Shown here one piece after another: positions 17,201 to 24,072 of a stretch of 32,091 bases of DNA; the first letter of the stretch is position 1; each line of letters begins with the position of its first letter. A model generated the notes under the pieces. That model saw only the letters and a list, made by a program, of their open reading frames with translations. It was not told where the DNA came from and made no database searches. Source of the stretch: Erwinia sp. 198 (lineage in GTDB: Bacteria > Pseudomonadota > Gammaproteobacteria > Enterobacterales > Enterobacteriaceae); contig NZ_RHUM01000020.1 in the NCBI RefSeq assembly GCF_003937915.1, forward strand, positions 1 through 32,091. The letters run 5' to 3'. The position numbers and the translations under genes were made by a program.

Positions 17201-18187
17201 CAGCGCGGAAAGCTTGATGGAAATACCCGGCCCTTCATAGATGCCGCGACCGTTGGAGGCTTTACCGATAGCGTGGATCGCCTGCTGATAGGACACCAAA
17301 TAGGCCTCGGCGTCTTTCGCCGTCAGCGCGGCCTCACCCAGCATATCGTAAGAGTAGCGGAAGCCTTTTTCTTCCAGCTTACGGGCGTTCGCCAGCGCTT
17401 CTGCAATGGTTTCGCCAGTGACAAACTGCTCGCCCATCAGGCGCATCGCCATATCCACACCTTTGCGGATTAGCGGCTCGCCGCTTTTACCGATGATACG
17501 GTTCAGCGAACGCGACAGGTTGGCCTCGTTATGCGTAGCGACCAGGCGGCCGGTAAACAGCAGGCCCCAGGTGGCGGCGTTAACAAACATCGAAGGGCTG
17601 CGGCCCAAATGCGACTGCCAGTTGCCGTTGCTGATTTTATCGCGGATCAGCGCGTCGCGGGTTGGCTTGTCGGGAATACGCAGCAGCGCTTCAGCCAGGC
17701 ACATCAGCGCAACGCCTTCCTGCGAAGAAAGTGAAAACTCCTGAAGCAGCGATTGCACCATGCCGGCGCGGCCGCCTGCCCCTTTTTGGTGCCTGAGCGC
17801 CGAAGCCAGCTGGTGGGCAAGACGCTGGGTTTGCTGCGCCAGCGGCTGCGGTAGGCGCGCCTGTTCAAGGAGCATCGGCACCGCTTCCGTCTCCGGGCGA
17901 CGCCACGCGGCGGTAATGGCGGAGCGGGTCACCGATTGCGGCAGAATATGTTCGGCAAACTCCAGAAAAGGCTGATGTAGCTCTTCGACCGGCGCGTCTT
18001 CGCTCTCCTGAGCCGTAACCTGCAAGGGGAATTCCGGCAGGGCGTCGCCTCTTTCCAGCTGTTCCAGATAGTTAAAAATCGCCTGTTTGATCAGCCAGTG
18101 AGGTGTGCGATCGATTTGGCCCGCAGCCTGACGAATGCGGTCACGCGTGGCCTCGTCCAGCTTTACGCCCATAGTGGTTGTGCCCAT
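14237..18187 (-). CDS. putA: Trifunctional PutA: proline dehydrogenase, P5C dehydrogenase and put repressor
   Basis: The 1316-aa enzyme oxidises proline to glutamate in two steps at the inner membrane and represses put genes when proline is absent. Residues 1-47 (MGTTTMGVKLD to FNYLEQL) are the ribbon-helix-helix DNA-binding domain. The FAD proline-dehydrogenase barrel spans about 255-570, with GRGIYEGPGISIKLSALHPRYS, RLVKGAYWDSEIKRAQ and YEFQCLHGMGEPLYEQV. The NAD P5C-dehydrogenase domain spans about 620-1100, with ISPWNFPLAIFTGQ, GVMFTGST, IAETGGMN and the catalytic cysteine C913 in SAGQRCSALRL. The C-terminus ends SVNTAAAGGNASLMTIG as in E. coli (1320 aa). AAGGAG lies nine bases before the ATG. 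It is divergent from putP and shares its control region. Confidence 0.97.
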   Translation of the reverse strand: MGTTTMGVKLDEATRDRIRQAAGQIDRTPHWLIKQAIFNYLEQLERGDALPEFPLQVTAQESEDAPVEELHQPFLEFAEHILPQSVTRSAITAAWRRPETEAVPMLLEQARLPQPLAQQTQRLAHQLASALRHQKGAGGRAGMVQSLLQEFSLSSQEGVALMCLAEALLRIPDKPTRDALIRDKISNGNWQSHLGRSPSMFVNAATWGLLFTGRLVATHNEANLSRSLNRIIGKSGEPLIRKGVDMAMRLMGEQFVTGETIAEALANARKLEEKGFRYSYDMLGEAALTAKDAEAYLVSYQQAIHAIGKASNGRGIYEGPGISIKLSALHPRYSRAQYERVMNELYPILKSLTLLARSYDIGINIDAEEADRLELSLDLLEKLCFEPELEGWNGIGFVIQAYQKRCPFVIDALIDMAQRSRRRLMIRLVKGAYWDSEIKRAQMDGLEGYPVFTRKVYTDISYLACARKLLAVPNLIYPQFATHNAHTLAVIYQMAGNNYYPGQYEFQCLHGMGEPLYEQVVGKVADGKLNRPCRIYAPVGTHETLLAYLVRRLLENGANTSFVNRIADNTLQIEDLVADPVDEVEKLARTEGAIGLPHPKIPLPRDLYGATRQNSAGLDLANEHRLASLSSALLNSAIQPWHAAPVIDGETEAGELLPVLNPAEPADIVGYARHATEKDVSTALDAAVNAGPIWFATPPAARAEILTRAAELMEAQLQRLLGLLVREAGKTFNNAIAEVREAVDFLHYYAGQVRDDFDNETHRPLGPVVCISPWNFPLAIFTGQIAAALAAGNSVLAKPAEQTPLVAAAAVAILHEAGVPVGALQLLPGLGETVGAQLTGDDRVRGVMFTGSTAVATLLQRNLAGRLDPQGRPTPLIAETGGMNTMIVDSSALTEQVVVDIVASAFDSAGQRCSALRLLCIQDDVADHTLQMLRGAMAECRMGNPERLSTDIGPVIDSEAKENIERHIQAMRSKGMKVYQAAFNDKHDSKEWQTGTFIPPTLIELENVADLDKEIFGPVLHVVRYNRSTLPKIIEQINASGYGLTLGVHTRIDETINQVTSRAKVGNLYVNRNMVGAVVGVQPFGGEGLSGTGPKAGGPLYLYRLLSHRPEGALKVTLDRQDVERPVDAALRPVLLTTHQALTEWAKDKPELAAVCKQFAELGQSGTVRLLPGPTGERNTFTLLPRERVVCLADNEQDALVQLAAVTAVGSRALWQDDEQHRALAKKLPAAVQSRIDFAVDPLAQHNEFEAVIYHGDADQLRTVCETVAAREGAIVSVQGFARGETNLLLERLLIERSLSVNTAAAGGNASLMTIG

Positions 18188-18242
18188 GCCTTAAAACTCC
18201 TTGCAAATAGTCAAAACAGATCTGGCAAGCAATATCACTTAA

Positions 18243-18260
18243 GTTGCAACTTTGTGCAAC
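18243..18260. promoter_or_regulatory. PutA operator cluster near putA
   Basis: GTTGCAAC at 18243-18250 holds GTTGCA on both strands, and TGCAAC at 18255-18260 is a further copy on the minus strand. GTTGCA is the known recognition hexamer of the PutA ribbon-helix-helix domain. The cluster lies 56-73 bp before the putA start. Confidence 0.65.
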
Positions 18261-18416
18261 CTTGTTAAATGTGAGGCTGCTTGCAGAGTGCAAAAACGCT
18301 TTTTTAAAAAGCGGCATGGATATTGCTGCAAAAATCCGGCCAGCTTTACAAACTGCAGTAAAACTGGGTTCTGAAAAGGTTTTTTGAAAGGTGTAACCGG
18401 TGACACTGTGATCCAG

Positions 18417-18422
18417 TGCAAC
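18417..18422 (-). promoter_or_regulatory. PutA operator in the middle of the control region
   Basis: TGCAAC (GTTGCA on the minus strand), about 185 bp before the putP start. Together with the cluster at 18243-18260 it could allow looping repression of both genes. Confidence 0.5.
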
Positions 18423-18607
18423 CTGTGGGATCTTGCTCCCCGATGCAAGGTGAAATTAATGTAACGATTGTGTTAAACCATTGGCGAGTATTGTGCCCGT
18501 CAGTGCTTTGCGGCAGGATACCCCGCCTTGGGTGGTTAAAAGTGGCGCCGCAACGTTCCGGCGGCGGGGCAGGGTTGCGCATTAACAATAATAAGTGGAG
18601 AACCTGA

Positions 18608-20092
18608 ATGACAGTAAGCACACCTATGATGGTGACCTTTTGCGTTTACATTCTTGGCATGGTGTTTATCGGCTTTTTGGCCTGGCGCTCAACCAAAAAT
18701 TTTGATGACTATATCCTGGGAGGACGCAGTCTGGGCAGCGTGGTCACCGCGCTTTCCGCCGGCGCGTCTGATATGAGCGGCTGGCTGCTGATGGGCCTGC
18801 CGGGCGCCATTTTCATCTCCGGCCTCTCCGAGAGCTGGATTGCTATCGGCCTGACGTTGGGCGCTTATCTTAACTGGAAAATCGTCGCCGGACGCCTGCG
18901 CGTGCAGACCGAACACCATGATAATGCGCTGACGCTGCCCGATTTTTTCACCAGCCGTTTTGAAGACAAAAGCAAAATTCTGCGCGTCATCTCTGCGGTC
19001 GTAATTCTGGTTTTCTTCACTATCTATTGCGCTTCCGGCATCGTGGCCGGTGCACGGCTGTTTGAAAGCACCTTCGGCATGAGCTACGAAACGGCGCTGT
19101 GGGCTGGCGCCGCCGCCACTATTATCTATACCTTTGTCGGCGGTTTCCTGGCCGTAAGCTGGACCGATACCGTGCAGGCCGCGCTGATGTTTTTTGCGCT
19201 GATCCTGACGCCGGTGATGGTTATTATCGCGGTCGGCGGCCTGAGCGATTCCCTGGCGGTTATCCAGGCGAAGAGCATTGAAAATATGGATATGTTGAAA
19301 AACCTGAACTTTGTCGCGGTGATCTCGCTGCTCGGCTGGGGACTGGGCTACTTTGGCCAGCCGCATATCCTGGCGCGTTTTATGGCGGCGGATTCGCACC
19401 ACTCTATCCGCAACGCACGCCGTATCGGCATGACGTGGATGATCCTGTGTTTGGGCGGTGCGGTGGCGGTCGGCTTCTTTGGTATCGCCTGGTTCCAGAA
19501 CCATCCCGAGCAGGCGACAGGCGTCACCGACAACAGCGAGCGTATTTTTATCGAGCTGGCTCGTATTCTGTTCAATCCGTGGATCGCCGGTATCCTGCTT
19601 TCTGCTATCCTGGCGGCGGTAATGTCGACGCTGAGCTGCCAGCTGCTGGTTTGCTCCAGCGCGCTGACGGAAGATCTCTATAAAAACTTCCTGCGTAAGG
19701 GTGCCAGCCAGCGTGAGCTGGTATGGGTAGGGCGTCTGATGGTGCTGCTGGTAGCGGTCGTGGCTATCGCGCTGGCCTACGATCCGAACAACCGCGTACT
19801 GGGGCTGGTAAGCTACGCCTGGGCCGGCTTTGGTGCGGCGTTCGGGCCTGTAGTGATCTTCTCGCTGCTATGGAAGCGCATGACCCGTAACGGCGCGCTG
19901 GCCGGGATTATCGTAGGCGCGGCTACCGTGCTGATCTGGAAACAGTACGCCTGGCTGGATCTGTATGAAATTATTCCGGGCTTCCTGTTTGCCAGCATCG
20001 CCATCGTGCTGTTCAGCCTGGTGGGCAGCAAGCCTTCCACTGCGGCCGTAAAACGATTTGAGGCAGCCGAAGCCGAGTTCCATTCGCGTTAA
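18608..20092 (+). CDS. putP: Sodium/proline symporter PutP
   Basis: The 494-aa inner-membrane symporter (SSS family, LeuT fold) imports proline with sodium for PutA to oxidise. GTGGAG lies eight bases before the ATG. Hydrophobic helices fill the whole length. Family landmarks include NFDDYILGGRSLG, ALSAGASDMSGWLLMGLPGA (sodium and proline site in helix 2), FFTSRFEDKSKILRV and GWGLGYFGQPHILARFMAA. It ends eight residues earlier than E. coli PutP (502 aa), in the variable cytoplasmic tail. It is divergent from putA and has its own terminator. Confidence 0.97.
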   Translation: MTVSTPMMVTFCVYILGMVFIGFLAWRSTKNFDDYILGGRSLGSVVTALSAGASDMSGWLLMGLPGAIFISGLSESWIAIGLTLGAYLNWKIVAGRLRVQTEHHDNALTLPDFFTSRFEDKSKILRVISAVVILVFFTIYCASGIVAGARLFESTFGMSYETALWAGAAATIIYTFVGGFLAVSWTDTVQAALMFFALILTPVMVIIAVGGLSDSLAVIQAKSIENMDMLKNLNFVAVISLLGWGLGYFGQPHILARFMAADSHHSIRNARRIGMTWMILCLGGAVAVGFFGIAWFQNHPEQATGVTDNSERIFIELARILFNPWIAGILLSAILAAVMSTLSCQLLVCSSALTEDLYKNFLRKGASQRELVWVGRLMVLLVAVVAIALAYDPNNRVLGLVSYAWAGFGAAFGPVVIFSLLWKRMTRNGALAGIIVGAATVLIWKQYAWLDLYEIIPGFLFASIAIVLFSLVGSKPSTAAVKRFEAAEAEFHSR

Positions 20093-20111
20093 TCACGCTG
20101 ATAACTACGAC

Positions 20112-20138
20112 AGGCTCGCTTCGGCGGGCCTTTTTTTT
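20112..20138 (+). terminator. Terminator of putP
   Basis: AGGCTCGC and GCGGGCCT form an 8-bp stem with one G-U pair around a TTCG tetraloop (20120-20123), followed by eight T residues. Confidence 0.92.
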
Positions 20139-20171
20139 AAGAACGGAAAACTGGTCAGGGAGGACGGCATA

Positions 20172-20186
20172 AAGCCATCATGGCTT
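20172..20186. promoter_or_regulatory. 15-bp palindrome, probable operator of the TumE/TumA-like locus
   Basis: AAGCCAT-C-ATGGCTT is a perfect 7-bp inverted repeat around one base. Its right end overlaps the -35 hexamer at 20185-20190, the usual geometry for antitoxin autorepression. Confidence 0.6.
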
Positions 20187-20213
20187 GTCATCCTCTTGCG
20201 ATAAGGTTATGAT
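20185..20213 (+). promoter_or_regulatory. Sigma-70 promoter of the TumE/TumA-like locus
   Basis: TTGTCA (20185-20190), a 17-bp spacer and TATGAT (20208-20213), each five of six matching consensus. It lies 26 bp before the first small frame at 20240. Confidence 0.7.
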
Positions 20214-20239
20214 CTGCTCATAAATCAAGGATGAGTTAA

Positions 20240-20371
20240 ATGGATTATGGATTAGCGACCCTGCTGAGCCTGCACGGCACCCGCTATATTTATGCCTGCG
20301 GCTACTGGTATGAAATTATGGATCATTTTTTCACCGCGGTAGATAAAATCGTGGCTGAAGCAACCAGATAA
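20240..20371 (+). pseudogene. TumE-like toxin gene with a large in-frame internal deletion (43 codons)
   Basis: A short intact frame of 43 codons follows a good promoter and an AAGG ribosome site. Its first 26 residues (MDYGLATLLSLHG, then a tyrosine-rich piece ending GYWYEI) resemble the N-terminus of TumE-type toxins (DUF6516). Its last part (DHFFTAVDKIVAE) resembles their C-terminal helix. Full-length members are near 110-120 residues, so the middle appears deleted without loss of frame. The downstream gene, six bases after its stop, is a TumA-like antitoxin, which supports the reading. The assignment rests on remembered family patterns. It could instead be an unrelated leader peptide. Confidence 0.5.
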
Positions 20372-20383
20372 AAAGGGATGATG

Positions 20384-20764
20384 ATGAAAGCACTGATCGG
20401 CGTAATGCCAGAAAATGAGTTTCGCCAGCGGGTCATGGCGATTGTCAGCAATGAGTACCTTCCTGAAGAAAACGAACCCAAAATCTGGTTCTCCTCGCTA
20501 AACGCGGTCGCGCAGATTTTAAGCCCTGAAAATCTGGCGCTGCTGGATATGATGGATCGGGAGAAACCGGAAAGCATCTCTCAGCTGGCCCGGCTGGCCG
20601 GGCGGGCGGTGAGCAATCTTTCCGCCACGCTGTCGACGCTGGAAAAACACGGCTTCGTGAAAAAAGTAAAAGGGAAAAACTGTATGAAACCGGTGGCGCT
20701 TTACACCGAGTTCGTTATCCACACCGCACATTTCCCGGCCAAAAAAGCCAGCGACGCTGCCTGA
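20384..20764 (+). CDS. TumA-like antitoxin, HVO_A0114-type winged-helix DNA-binding protein
   Basis: The 126-aa protein could start at three consecutive ATGs (20378, 20381, 20384). Only 20384 stands at normal distance (six bases) from AGGG. The N-terminus MKALIGVMPENEFRQRVMAI and KIWFSSLNAVAQILSPENLALLDMM are typical of the HVO_A0114 family. A winged helix spans about residues 63-100 (ESISQLARLAGRAVSNLSAT, LEKHGFVKKVKGK). In TumE/TumA pairs this protein neutralises the toxin and represses the operon. Here the toxin partner looks collapsed, so it may persist as a plain repressor or as an anti-toxin against related plasmids (inference). The palindrome at 20172-20186 is its likely operator. Confidence 0.8.
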   Translation: MKALIGVMPENEFRQRVMAIVSNEYLPEENEPKIWFSSLNAVAQILSPENLALLDMMDREKPESISQLARLAGRAVSNLSATLSTLEKHGFVKKVKGKNCMKPVALYTEFVIHTAHFPAKKASDAA

Positions 20765-21209
20765 GTTGGCCCCGGTACAACGGCGCGCATATTTGGTTAT
20801 CTTAAATTTTCTGCTGTTCGATTCGTGGCAATTACTGTCCCCACGGCAAACAAACCGCAACAGGAATAAAAACGGGACGTGAGTTGCTACCAGTGGCGAT
20901 AAGGCGGATCTGAGCGCACCGCCTGGGCCCTGGGACGATACGCTGGCTGAGCCGTTGCAATAAACGTGTTACGCATCAATGGGAGGCGAACGTCCTGACA
21001 TGCGGCACGCATCAGTTTCGGGGCCGGACGAACGTCCAGACAGGCGATCGGACAATTGGTTTTAGTTGGTGATTGAGCCCCAAACTGTCTGTCGTCATCG
21101 GCCAATAACGTGATTACAAATAATCTTCTCGATGACTTCATAAATTGACTTCGAAAACCAAGGTTAATAAAATGACTTCATAGAGTGAAGCTATGGCAGG
21201 GATAAAGCT
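20765..21209. other. Gap between the two toxin-antitoxin loci, with short repeats
   Basis: No supported gene. An imperfect direct repeat of 18 bp starts CGAACGTCC at 20987-21004 and 21029-21046, matching at 16 positions. A minus-strand frame (20887-21141, 84 codons) lacks a ribosome site and is not called. The last 80 bp carry repeats that look like the hicA operator. Confidence 0.5.
21133..21190 (+). promoter_or_regulatory. Repeat array upstream of hicA, possible operator
   Basis: TGACTTC occurs three times in the same direction, at 21133-21139, 21146-21152 and 21173-21179. The last overlaps a small inverted repeat CTTCA-TAGAG-TGAAG (21176-21190). Repeats of this sort just before a HicAB pair fit binding by the ribbon-helix-helix domain of HicB. 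Confidence 0.4.
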
Positions 21210-21473
21210 ATGGTTGCATTAAGGAAGAAGCATAAACTCATACTGACTAAAATTTTTGCGCTGCCTGTTCCTGCCAACATTAAGTGGGCAGAAATCGAGT
21301 CGCTTATCCGGGCTTTAGGTGGTGAAGTTACCGAAGGTAGCGGATCCCGGTGCCGATTCAAACTCAATGGCAGTATCGCAAGATTCCACCGCCCACATCC
21401 TGCCCCTGATACCGACAAAGGCGCAGTTAACAGCGTTAAAGAATGGTTAGAAAGTATAGGGATTGAACCATGA
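21210..21473 (+). CDS. hicA: HicA-family toxin
   Basis: The 87-aa protein is a probable double-stranded-RNA-binding-fold mRNA interferase. The sequence runs KWAEIESLIRALGGEVTEGSGSRCRFKLNG, then FHRPHPAPDTDKGAVNSVKEWL, the pattern of the HicA subgroup whose C-terminal half carries HRPHP. In classic HicA the catalytic histidine follows GS (GSHH). Here that position is arginine (GSR), so the active residue may be a histidine in HRPHP or activity may differ. AGGG lies eight bases before the ATG. The stop overlaps the start of hicB by four bases (ATGA), the usual coupled arrangement. Confidence 0.85.
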   Translation: MVALRKKHKLILTKIFALPVPANIKWAEIESLIRALGGEVTEGSGSRCRFKLNGSIARFHRPHPAPDTDKGAVNSVKEWLESIGIEP

Positions 21474-21826
21474 GCAAAGCAAAACCCAACAAATATGAGA
21501 TAGCCGGGCAGCCGGTTGTTATCAGCTTCGTACCTGAACTGAACGCGTTTCGCGGCAAATTCCTGGGGCTCAGTGGTTATTGTGATTTTGTTGCTGACAG
21601 CGTAGAAGGGCTGCGGAGAGAAGGCGAAATTTCCTTAAAGGAATATCTGAAAGATTGTCGGGAAGAGGGGATAGATCCTTATGCCCGACAGGAAAAAACG
21701 AAGACATTTACTTTACGCTATAACGAGACGCTTGCTGAAAAATTAAGTCATGTGGCAGCTGAAAACGATATGTCAGTAAATACTTTCATCATTGAAACGC
21801 TGGAAGAGCGAATCAGACACGCATAA
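21470..21826 (+). CDS. hicB: HicB-family antitoxin
   Basis: The 118-aa antitoxin binds and blocks HicA and represses the operon. The N-terminal half (VVISFVPELNAFRGKFLGLSGYCDFVADSVEGLRREGEISLKEYL) is the degenerate RNase-H-like HicB fold. The C-terminal 40 residues (KTFTLRYNETLAEKLSHVAAENDMSVNTFIIETLEERI) form a ribbon-helix-helix DNA-binding domain. A terminator follows within a few bases of the stop. The intact pair suggests a functional module. Confidence 0.88.
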   Translation: MSKAKPNKYEIAGQPVVISFVPELNAFRGKFLGLSGYCDFVADSVEGLRREGEISLKEYLKDCREEGIDPYARQEKTKTFTLRYNETLAEKLSHVAAENDMSVNTFIIETLEERIRHA

Positions 21827-21828
21827 TA

Positions 21829-21852
21829 AAAGCCCCGTCCAGGCGGGGCTTT
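21829..21852 (+). terminator. Terminator of hicAB
   Basis: AAAGCCCCG (21829-21837) pairs with CGGGGCTTT (21844-21852) around TCCAGG. The T tract is short. Confidence 0.75.
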
Positions 21853-22003
21853 CTGCCAAAACCAGCTCCTTTCCTTTCGGATAGTCTTCGGGTACAGAAA
21901 TAAACAGGTAGGGAAGTTTCCGACGCCCTTTGATAGCGCATTTTCCTTTAATCCCTTGCCACGCCCGATGAAAATAACCGTCCAGCCTCTTGTATTTCTT
22001 CCG
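21842..22003 (-). pseudogene. Coding-like remnant on the minus strand
   Basis: The minus strand is open from about 22003 through 21842 and reads as a protein-like sequence: YKRLDGYFHRAWQGIKGK, then GRRKLPYLFISVPEDYPKGKELVLAE. No start codon or ribosome site is present, an in-frame stop lies upstream, and the frame runs into hicB. It may be the tail of a gene truncated when the toxin-antitoxin DNA arrived, or chance. I recognise no family. Confidence 0.25.
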
Positions 22004-22005
22004 GC

Positions 22006-22024
22006 GATAATGATAATCGGTATC
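22006..22024. promoter_or_regulatory. Fur box upstream of efeUOB
   Basis: The 19-bp sequence GATAATGATAATCGGTATC matches the Fur consensus GATAATGATAATCATTATC at 17 of 19 positions. It ends 57 bp before the efeU start, so iron-loaded Fur should repress the operon. Confidence 0.85.
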
Positions 22025-22081
22025 GTTTAGATTTACACTTCTTTACCCGCGTGAAAACGCCTTATATGTCTGAAGGTGCCT

Positions 22082-22909
22082 ATGTTTGTGCCGTTCCTGA
22101 TTATGTTACGCGAAGGACTGGAAGCCGCGCTGATCGTCAGCCTGATTGCCAGCTATTTGCAGCGCACGCAGCGCAGCGAGTGGTTCGGCGCAATGTGGCT
22201 TGGCGTCTTCATCGCCGCCGCGCTCTGCCTGGTGCTGGGCTATGCGATTAATGAAACCACCGGCGAGTTCCCGCAAAGAGAGCAGGAGCTGTTCGAGGGC
22301 ATTGTGGCGCTGGTGGCCGTCTGCATTCTGACCTGGATGGTGTTCTGGATGCGCAAAGTCGCGCGCAATATCAAAGCGCAGCTGGAAGGTGCGGTGGATA
22401 ACGCGCTGCAGCGCGGCAAAGGCGGCGGCTGGGCGCTGATTTTTATGGTCTTCCTGGCTGTCGCGCGGGAAGGGCTGGAGTCCGTCTTCTTCCTGTTGGC
22501 GGCTTTTCAGCAGGACGTGGGCATCGCGCCGCCGGTTGGCGCCATCCTGGGCCTCGCTACCGCTATCGTGCTGGGTATGCTGATCTACTGGGGCGGCGTG
22601 CGGCTGAATATGGCGCTCTTCTTCCGCTGGACCAGCCTGTTTATTCTGCTGGTTGCGGCGGGCCTGGCGGCTGGCGCCATCCGCGCTTTCCACGAGGCCG
22701 GACTTTGGAATGCTTTCCAGAGCCAGGCGTTCGATTTCAGCGAGGTGCTCTCCACCAGCACGCTGATGGGTACGCTGCTGGAAGGCCTCTTCGGCTATCA
22801 GGAAGCGCCCAGCGTCAGCGAAGTCGTGGTCTGGTTCTGCTATCTCATTCCTGCGCTGATCCTGTTTTTTCTGCCCGGACGCCCGCCTACAGCGGCGACC
22901 TCGCGCTGA
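22082..22909 (+). CDS. efeU: Ferrous-iron permease EfeU
   Basis: The 275-aa inner-membrane permease (Ftr1/OFeT family) takes up iron with EfeO and EfeB, especially at low pH in E. coli. The chosen ATG at 22082 gives MFVPFLIMLREGLEAALIV, identical in layout to E. coli. A GTG six bases earlier lies in the AAGG ribosome site. Two REGLE motifs (residues 10-14 and 129-133) carry the glutamates that bind iron during transport. About seven membrane helices are evident. In E. coli K-12 this gene is frameshifted (ycdN); here it is intact and full length. Confidence 0.96.
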   Translation: MFVPFLIMLREGLEAALIVSLIASYLQRTQRSEWFGAMWLGVFIAAALCLVLGYAINETTGEFPQREQELFEGIVALVAVCILTWMVFWMRKVARNIKAQLEGAVDNALQRGKGGGWALIFMVFLAVAREGLESVFFLLAAFQQDVGIAPPVGAILGLATAIVLGMLIYWGGVRLNMALFFRWTSLFILLVAAGLAAGAIRAFHEAGLWNAFQSQAFDFSEVLSTSTLMGTLLEGLFGYQEAPSVSEVVVWFCYLIPALILFFLPGRPPTAATSR

Positions 22910-22953
22910 TCGGCTTTTAACGCTTTTCCGCTTTCTTATTTAAGGGATTTATC

Positions 22954-24069
22954 ATGAGTCGTGGTTTTTCAATGTTACCGCTGGCGGCGGCGTTACTGGC
23001 CAGCTTTCCTGCCGCGCAGGCTGCTGATGTGCCGCAGGTAAAAATTATCGTTAATGACAAGCAGTGCGATCCGATGAGCGTCACCGTTAAAGCCGGTAAA
23101 ACGCAGTTTGTGATCCAGAACCACAGTCAGAAGGGGCTGGAGTGGGAGATCCTGAAAGGGGTGATGGTCGTGGAGGAGCGCGAAAATATCGCGCCGGGCT
23201 TCACGCAAAAGCTGACGGCCAGTCTGCAGCCGGGCGAGTATGAGATGACCTGCGGCCTGTTGAGCAATCCCAAAGGTAAGCTGATTGTGCAGGGCGCAGA
23301 GGATGCAGCAGGCGCGCAGCCGACGTTGATGCAGCTGACCGGCCCCGTTACCGACTACAAAGCTTACGTGATGCAGGAAATCGCCGCGCTGGTTACCAGC
23401 ACGCAAGCTTTTACCGGGGCGGTAAAAGCGGGCGATATTGATAAGGCGAAAGCCCTCTATGCGCCGACGCGCGCTCACTACGAGCGTATCGAACCGATAG
23501 CGGAACTGTTCTCCGATCTGGACGGCAGCATTGACGCTCGCGAAGATGATTATGAGCAGAAAGCCGCCGATCCTAAGTTCACCGGCTTCCATCGTCTGGA
23601 AAAAGCACTGTGGGGCGACGGCTCGACCAAAGGGATGGAAACCTATGCCGACAGACTCTATGCAGACGTGCAGGCGCTGCAAAAGCGGGTCAGCGAACTG
23701 GCCTTTCCACCGGGCAAAGTGGTCGGCGGCGCGGCCGGTCTGATTGAGGAGATTGCTTCCAGCAAAATCTCCGGCGAAGAAGACCGCTACAGCCGCACCG
23801 ATTTGTGGGATTTTCAGGCCAATATTGATGGCGCGCAGAAGATCGTGAACCTGCTGCGCCCGATGTTGCAACAGGCCGATCCGGCGCTGCTGGCAAAAAT
23901 CGACGGCAACTTCAAAAAGGTAGACGCCATCCTGAAAAAATACCGCAGCGGCGACGGCTTTGCCTCTTATGACAAGCTTACCGATGCCGATCGCACCGCC
24001 ATGAAAGGCCCGATCACGGCGCTGGCGGAAGATCTCGCTCTGCTGCGCGGAACGCTGGGGCTGGATTAA
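22954..24069 (+). CDS. efeO: Periplasmic iron-uptake protein EfeO
   Basis: The 371-aa protein has a signal peptide (residues 1 to about 23, ending AAQA). A cupredoxin-like domain (about 25-115) contains [20 protein letters not shown] and a late [13 protein letters not shown]. The C-terminal M75 (imelysin-like) helical domain (about 125-371) holds the metal-site HxxE motif H213-R-L-E216. It likely binds iron in the periplasm and hands it to EfeU. AAGGGA lies eight bases before the ATG. It follows efeU by 44 bp and precedes efeB by three bases. Confidence 0.96.
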   Translation: MSRGFSMLPLAAALLASFPAAQAADVPQVKIIVNDKQCDPMSVTVKAGKTQFVIQNHSQKGLEWEILKGVMVVEERENIAPGFTQKLTASLQPGEYEMTCGLLSNPKGKLIVQGAEDAAGAQPTLMQLTGPVTDYKAYVMQEIAALVTSTQAFTGAVKAGDIDKAKALYAPTRAHYERIEPIAELFSDLDGSIDAREDDYEQKAADPKFTGFHRLEKALWGDGSTKGMETYADRLYADVQALQKRVSELAFPPGKVVGGAAGLIEEIASSKISGEEDRYSRTDLWDFQANIDGAQKIVNLLRPMLQQADPALLAKIDGNFKKVDAILKKYRSGDGFASYDKLTDADRTAMKGPITALAEDLALLRGTLGLD

Positions 24070-24072
24070 GTT

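Larger units (their letters stand above)
18188..18607. promoter_or_regulatory. putA-putP divergent control region
   Basis: This 420-bp gap separates two divergent genes and is about as long as the E. coli put control region. It carries several GTTGCA-type PutA operator hexamers, listed separately. A half-site-like TGTGA at about 18407-18411 could belong to a CRP site but has no clear partner. Promoter hexamers could not be assigned with confidence. Confidence 0.7.

Noticed and set aside
20887..21141. 84-codon minus-strand frame between the toxin-antitoxin loci
   Set aside because: No ribosome site and no recognised family. It might be part of a dispersed repeat, but it cannot be supported as a gene.
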